A DNA stretch of 64,000 nucleotides from Anoplopoma fimbria (taxonomy: Eukaryota; Chordata; Actinopteri; Perciformes; Anoplopomatidae). How positions within the stretch are numbered: position 1 is the stretch's first letter; every line of letters begins with the position of its first letter. The position numbers and the translations under genes are program-made. Below the pieces are notes generated by a model. It ran no database searches and had not been told where the DNA came from. It saw only the letters and a program-made list of their open reading frames with translations. The stretch lies in NCBI RefSeq assembly GCF_027596085.1, contig NW_026553892.1, positions 1 to 64,000 on the forward strand, written 5' to 3'. Positions 61,471-64,000 of the stretch are shown piece by piece.

Positions 61471-62566
61471 AGGAAAGAGGACACCGGAGAAGGGCGAGGG
61501 CCGATAAGAGGGAGGTCCGGATGTGTGGCCTACACGAGGTGGACCCACAGGGGTCAACTGAACCTCTATCGGGAAGTGACGCAGGGGACACAGGACAGGA
61601 GGCAGGGGAGGCGAGTATGGACAATCTGTTCCCGATGGACCATGAGGCAACGCCAGAGCCTGCCTCATTATCGGGACGGTTCGGAACAGCCCAACTGGAG
61701 GATCCCAACCTGACGAGTGCTCTCCAGCAGGTGACCGTGGTGGACGGGAAGGCCATCGAGGGGGTAGGTCTGATCACATACCCTCATTTTGCCATCAAGA
61801 ACAAGTTGTTGTATCAGGTCGTAAAGAGGAATGATGAATGTGTGGAGTTGTTGTTGGTGCCCCGTCCCTTTGTTCAATCAGTCCTGCAGCTGGCACACTC
61901 CCACCTTCTTGGGGCTCATCTAGGGGTGGAGAAGACCCTGGACCGGATCAAGGCAAGATTCCACTGGCCGGGGTAAAGAGGGCAGTGGAAGATTACTGCC
62001 GCAGTTGCCCGGAGTGCCAACAGGTGGCACCAAAACCACATTTCCGTGGCCCATTAATTCCCCTACCCATTATTTCAGTTCCTTTCAGCAGGATTGCCAT
62101 GGACCTGGTGGGACCACTACCCAAGAGCAGCCGGGGGCACCAGTACATCCTGGTGATACTGGATTATGCCACTAGGTACCCTGAAGCCATTCCACTGCGC
62201 ACCATGGCCTCAAAAGGAATTGCACGTGAGTTGGTCCTGATGTTCTCCCGGGTGGGCATTCCCGAGGAGATCTTGACAGACCAGGGAACCCCGTTCATGT
62301 CACGAATCATGAAAGACCTCTGCAAATTAATGCAAATAAAACAGTTGCGCACCTCAGTATATCACCCGCAGACCGATGGACTAGTGGAAAGGTTCAACCG
62401 GACCCTGAAGCAGATGCTGAAGAAGGTGATGGAGGCGGACGGAAAGAATTGGGACCAGCTGCTTCCCTATCTCATGTTCTCGATCAGAGAAGTGCCCCAA
62501 TCGTCGACCGGCCACTCTCCATTTGAACTCCTCTATGGGAGACGACCCCGGGGCTGCTGGACATAG
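61437..62566 (+). pseudogene. Gmr1-like integrase, frameshifted once
   Basis: The zinc domain (HSHLLGAHLGVEKTLDRIKA) ends at a TAA near 61974 caused by a lost G; the frame starting before 61838 continues with CRSCPECQQVAPK. Catalytic residues: Asp at 62102-62104 (AMDLVGPLP), Asp at 62279-62281 (LTDQGTPF) and Glu at 62387-62389 (DGLVERFNRTL), a D-x35-E spacing. It lies directly downstream of protease. Confidence 0.8.
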
Positions 62567-63578
62567 CGAAGGAAGCCTGGGAACAGCAACCGTCGCCCCA
62601 TCGAACCATGGGGAACACGTGGGAGACATGAGGGACCGGATGGCCACCCTGTGGCCCCTGGTGCGGGAACACATGCAGGAGGCCCAGGTTGCCCAAGCAC
62701 GGGTCTACAACAGAGGGGCCCAACAGCGAGACTTCCAGCCCGGAGATAAAGTGCTGGTACTTGTCCCCACAACAGAGTGTAAGTTTCTGGCCCGGTGGAA
62801 CGGGCCATACGAAGTACTTGAAAAGGTAGGGGAGGTGAATTATAGAGTCCGACAGCCGGGACGAAGGAGGCCGACTCAAATTTACCATGTAAACCTGTTA
62901 AAGAAATGGAATGCCCGGGATGTACTCTGCTCTATTCCTCCAAAGGCTACCAGTGAAACCGGGCCTGCCAAGGTGCCCCTAGGGGAACAGCTGAGCCCAG
63001 CACAGAGGCAGGAGCTCATGGAGTTGGTCGACCAGAACCAGGATGTGTTCTCCAGTGAACCGGGCCACACCAATCTGGTACAGCACCACATCATCACTGA
63101 GCCCGGGAAAAAGGTGAAATTGAGACCCTACCGCATACCGGAGGCCAGGAGAGAGGCCGTCAGGACCGAGGTAAAGACTATGTTGGAAGCGGGAGTCATT
63201 GAGGTGTCAAACAGTGAGTGGTGCAGCCCCATAGTGTTGGTGCCGAAACCCGATGGCACCATACGCTTCTGCAACGACTTTAGGAAGCTAAATGAGATAT
63301 CTAAATTTGACGCCTACCCCATGCCCCGAATAGATGAACTCATAGAACGGCTAGGGACAGCCCGGTATATCAGCACGCTCGACCTGACAAAGGGTTATTG
63401 GCAGGTACCCTTAGCTCCCGAGGCGCGGGAGAAAACCGCTTTTGCCACTCCTGACGGGCTGTTCCACTACAGGAAGCTACCCTTCGGATTGCACGGGGCC
63501 CCGCCCACCTTCCAGAGGTTGATGGACCGGGTACTCCGTCCCCATCGGGGTACGAGGCCGCCTATATTGACGATATAG
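62523..63578 (+). pseudogene. Gmr1-like integrase C-terminus and reverse transcriptase N-terminal half
   Basis: First part: FQPGDKVLVLVPTTECKFLA and WNGPYEVLEKVGEVNYRVRQ, the integrase GPY/F module. It then leads without a break into reverse transcriptase: HIITEPGKKVKLRPYRIPEA, NSEWCSPIVLVPKPDGTIRF, YISTLDLTKGYWQVPLAPEA and FHYRKLPFGLHGAPPTFQRL. One frame joins integrase to reverse transcriptase, so the unusual order is real, not two elements abutted. The frame is lost near 63550. Confidence 0.85.
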
Positions 63579-64000
63579 GCATCCATGGGAGTGAGTGGGA
63601 CACTCATGTGAAGCAGGTGAGCGCAGTGTTGCAGGCCTTACGGGAGGCGGGGCTAACGGCTAACCCAAAGAAGTGCCAGCTCGGTCTGCAGGAGGCGGAG
63701 TACCTGGGCTACACCATTGGGAGGGGATGTGTGAAACCCCAGATGAAGAAGGTGGAGGCGATACAGGACTGGCCACGGCCCCTGACCAAGAAACAGGTAC
63801 GCACGTTTGTGGGGCTTACCAGCTACTACCGGAGGTTTATTCCCCACTTTGCATCCGTAGCCAGCCCCTGACAGATCTGACCAGGGACCGGCTGCCCGCC
63901 CAAGTCACATGGACCGAGGAGACGGAGAAAGCCTTTCAGGACCTAAAGACCGCACTGTGTTCAGGACCCGTGCTGGTAACCCCGGACTTCACCAAGCCAA
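63563..64000 (+). pseudogene. Gmr1-like reverse transcriptase catalytic box and connection, partial
   Basis: YIDD at 63563-63574 in the frame that continues as QVSAVLQALREAGLTANPKK and VGLTSYYRRFIPHFASVASP. It shifts again near 63865 into a frame reading EKAFQDLKTALCSGPVL, the start of the RNase H region, at the window edge. Confidence 0.75.

Larger units (their letters stand above)
59706..64000 (+). mobile_element. Gmr1-like Ty3/gypsy retrotransposon (integrase before reverse transcriptase), cut by window edge
   Basis: Order: 5' LTR (59706-60160), gag (60227-61171), protease (61129-61470), integrase (about 61830-62900), reverse transcriptase (about 63000-63850), start of RNase H region to 64000. 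The integrase-before-reverse-transcriptase order is the defining feature of the Gmr1-like group first described from cod. Several frameshifts (about 61975, 62555, 63550, 63865) show this copy is not active. It sits in intron 18 of NUGGC-like copy C. Confidence 0.85.

Overview
This is vertebrate nuclear DNA, almost certainly from a teleost fish, probably a spiny-rayed one. It is AT-rich, has short GT-AG exons in long introns, a long (CA)n tract, fish-type LINE and SINE fragments, TTAA-flanked MITEs, and BEL/Pao and Ty3/gypsy retrotransposons. Nothing in it is bacterial.

The backbone is a tandem segmental duplication. Each unit carries the 3' end of ccp110 (CP110, a centriole-length regulator) on the plus strand and, tail to tail on the minus strand, a gene of the dynamin-like nuclear GTPase SLIP-GC (NUGGC) family that also has an N-terminal SAM domain. 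Unit A runs from the left edge to about 24.1 kb. Unit B runs from about 24.1 to 48.0 kb. Unit C runs from about 48.0 to 59.7 kb, is heavily deleted and interrupted, and is cut by a retrotransposon.

Unit A: seven ccp110 exons (1220-4828) with an in-frame TGA; a LINE with a nested TTAA-type MITE (2844-4395); a 4.2 kb gene-free interval; a 20-exon NUGGC-like gene (17163 down to 9068) with a frameshift and a damaged acceptor; then its promoter, followed by about five tandem copies of the promoter region (17.4-23.1 kb). Unit B: a ccp110 relic split by a decayed BEL/Pao element (25.7-31.1 kb); the same LINE with a longer MITE; the best-preserved NUGGC-like gene (44473 down to 36741, 807 codons plus stop), which has one mutated splice donor; then another promoter-repeat array (44.5-48.0 kb). 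Unit C: an unclassified 1.1 kb insertion; a decayed minus-strand Ty3/gypsy element (49.6-54.65 kb); a LINE 3' end with clear target duplications; the last ccp110 exon; and only the last two NUGGC-like exons.

From 59706 to the right edge lies the left part of a plus-strand LTR retrotransposon. Its domain order is LTR, gag with zinc knuckle, protease, integrase, then reverse transcriptase. Having integrase before reverse transcriptase is the Gmr1-like arrangement and is unusual for Ty3/gypsy elements.

The most interesting host signal is a perfect GAAANNGAAA interferon-response-type motif just upstream of the noncoding first exon of the SAM-GTPase gene. The promoter region around it has been amplified in tandem, with motif copies preserved, weakened or lost. 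This suggests an interferon-inducible, rapidly duplicating GTPase family. Inducibility is inferred from the motif only.
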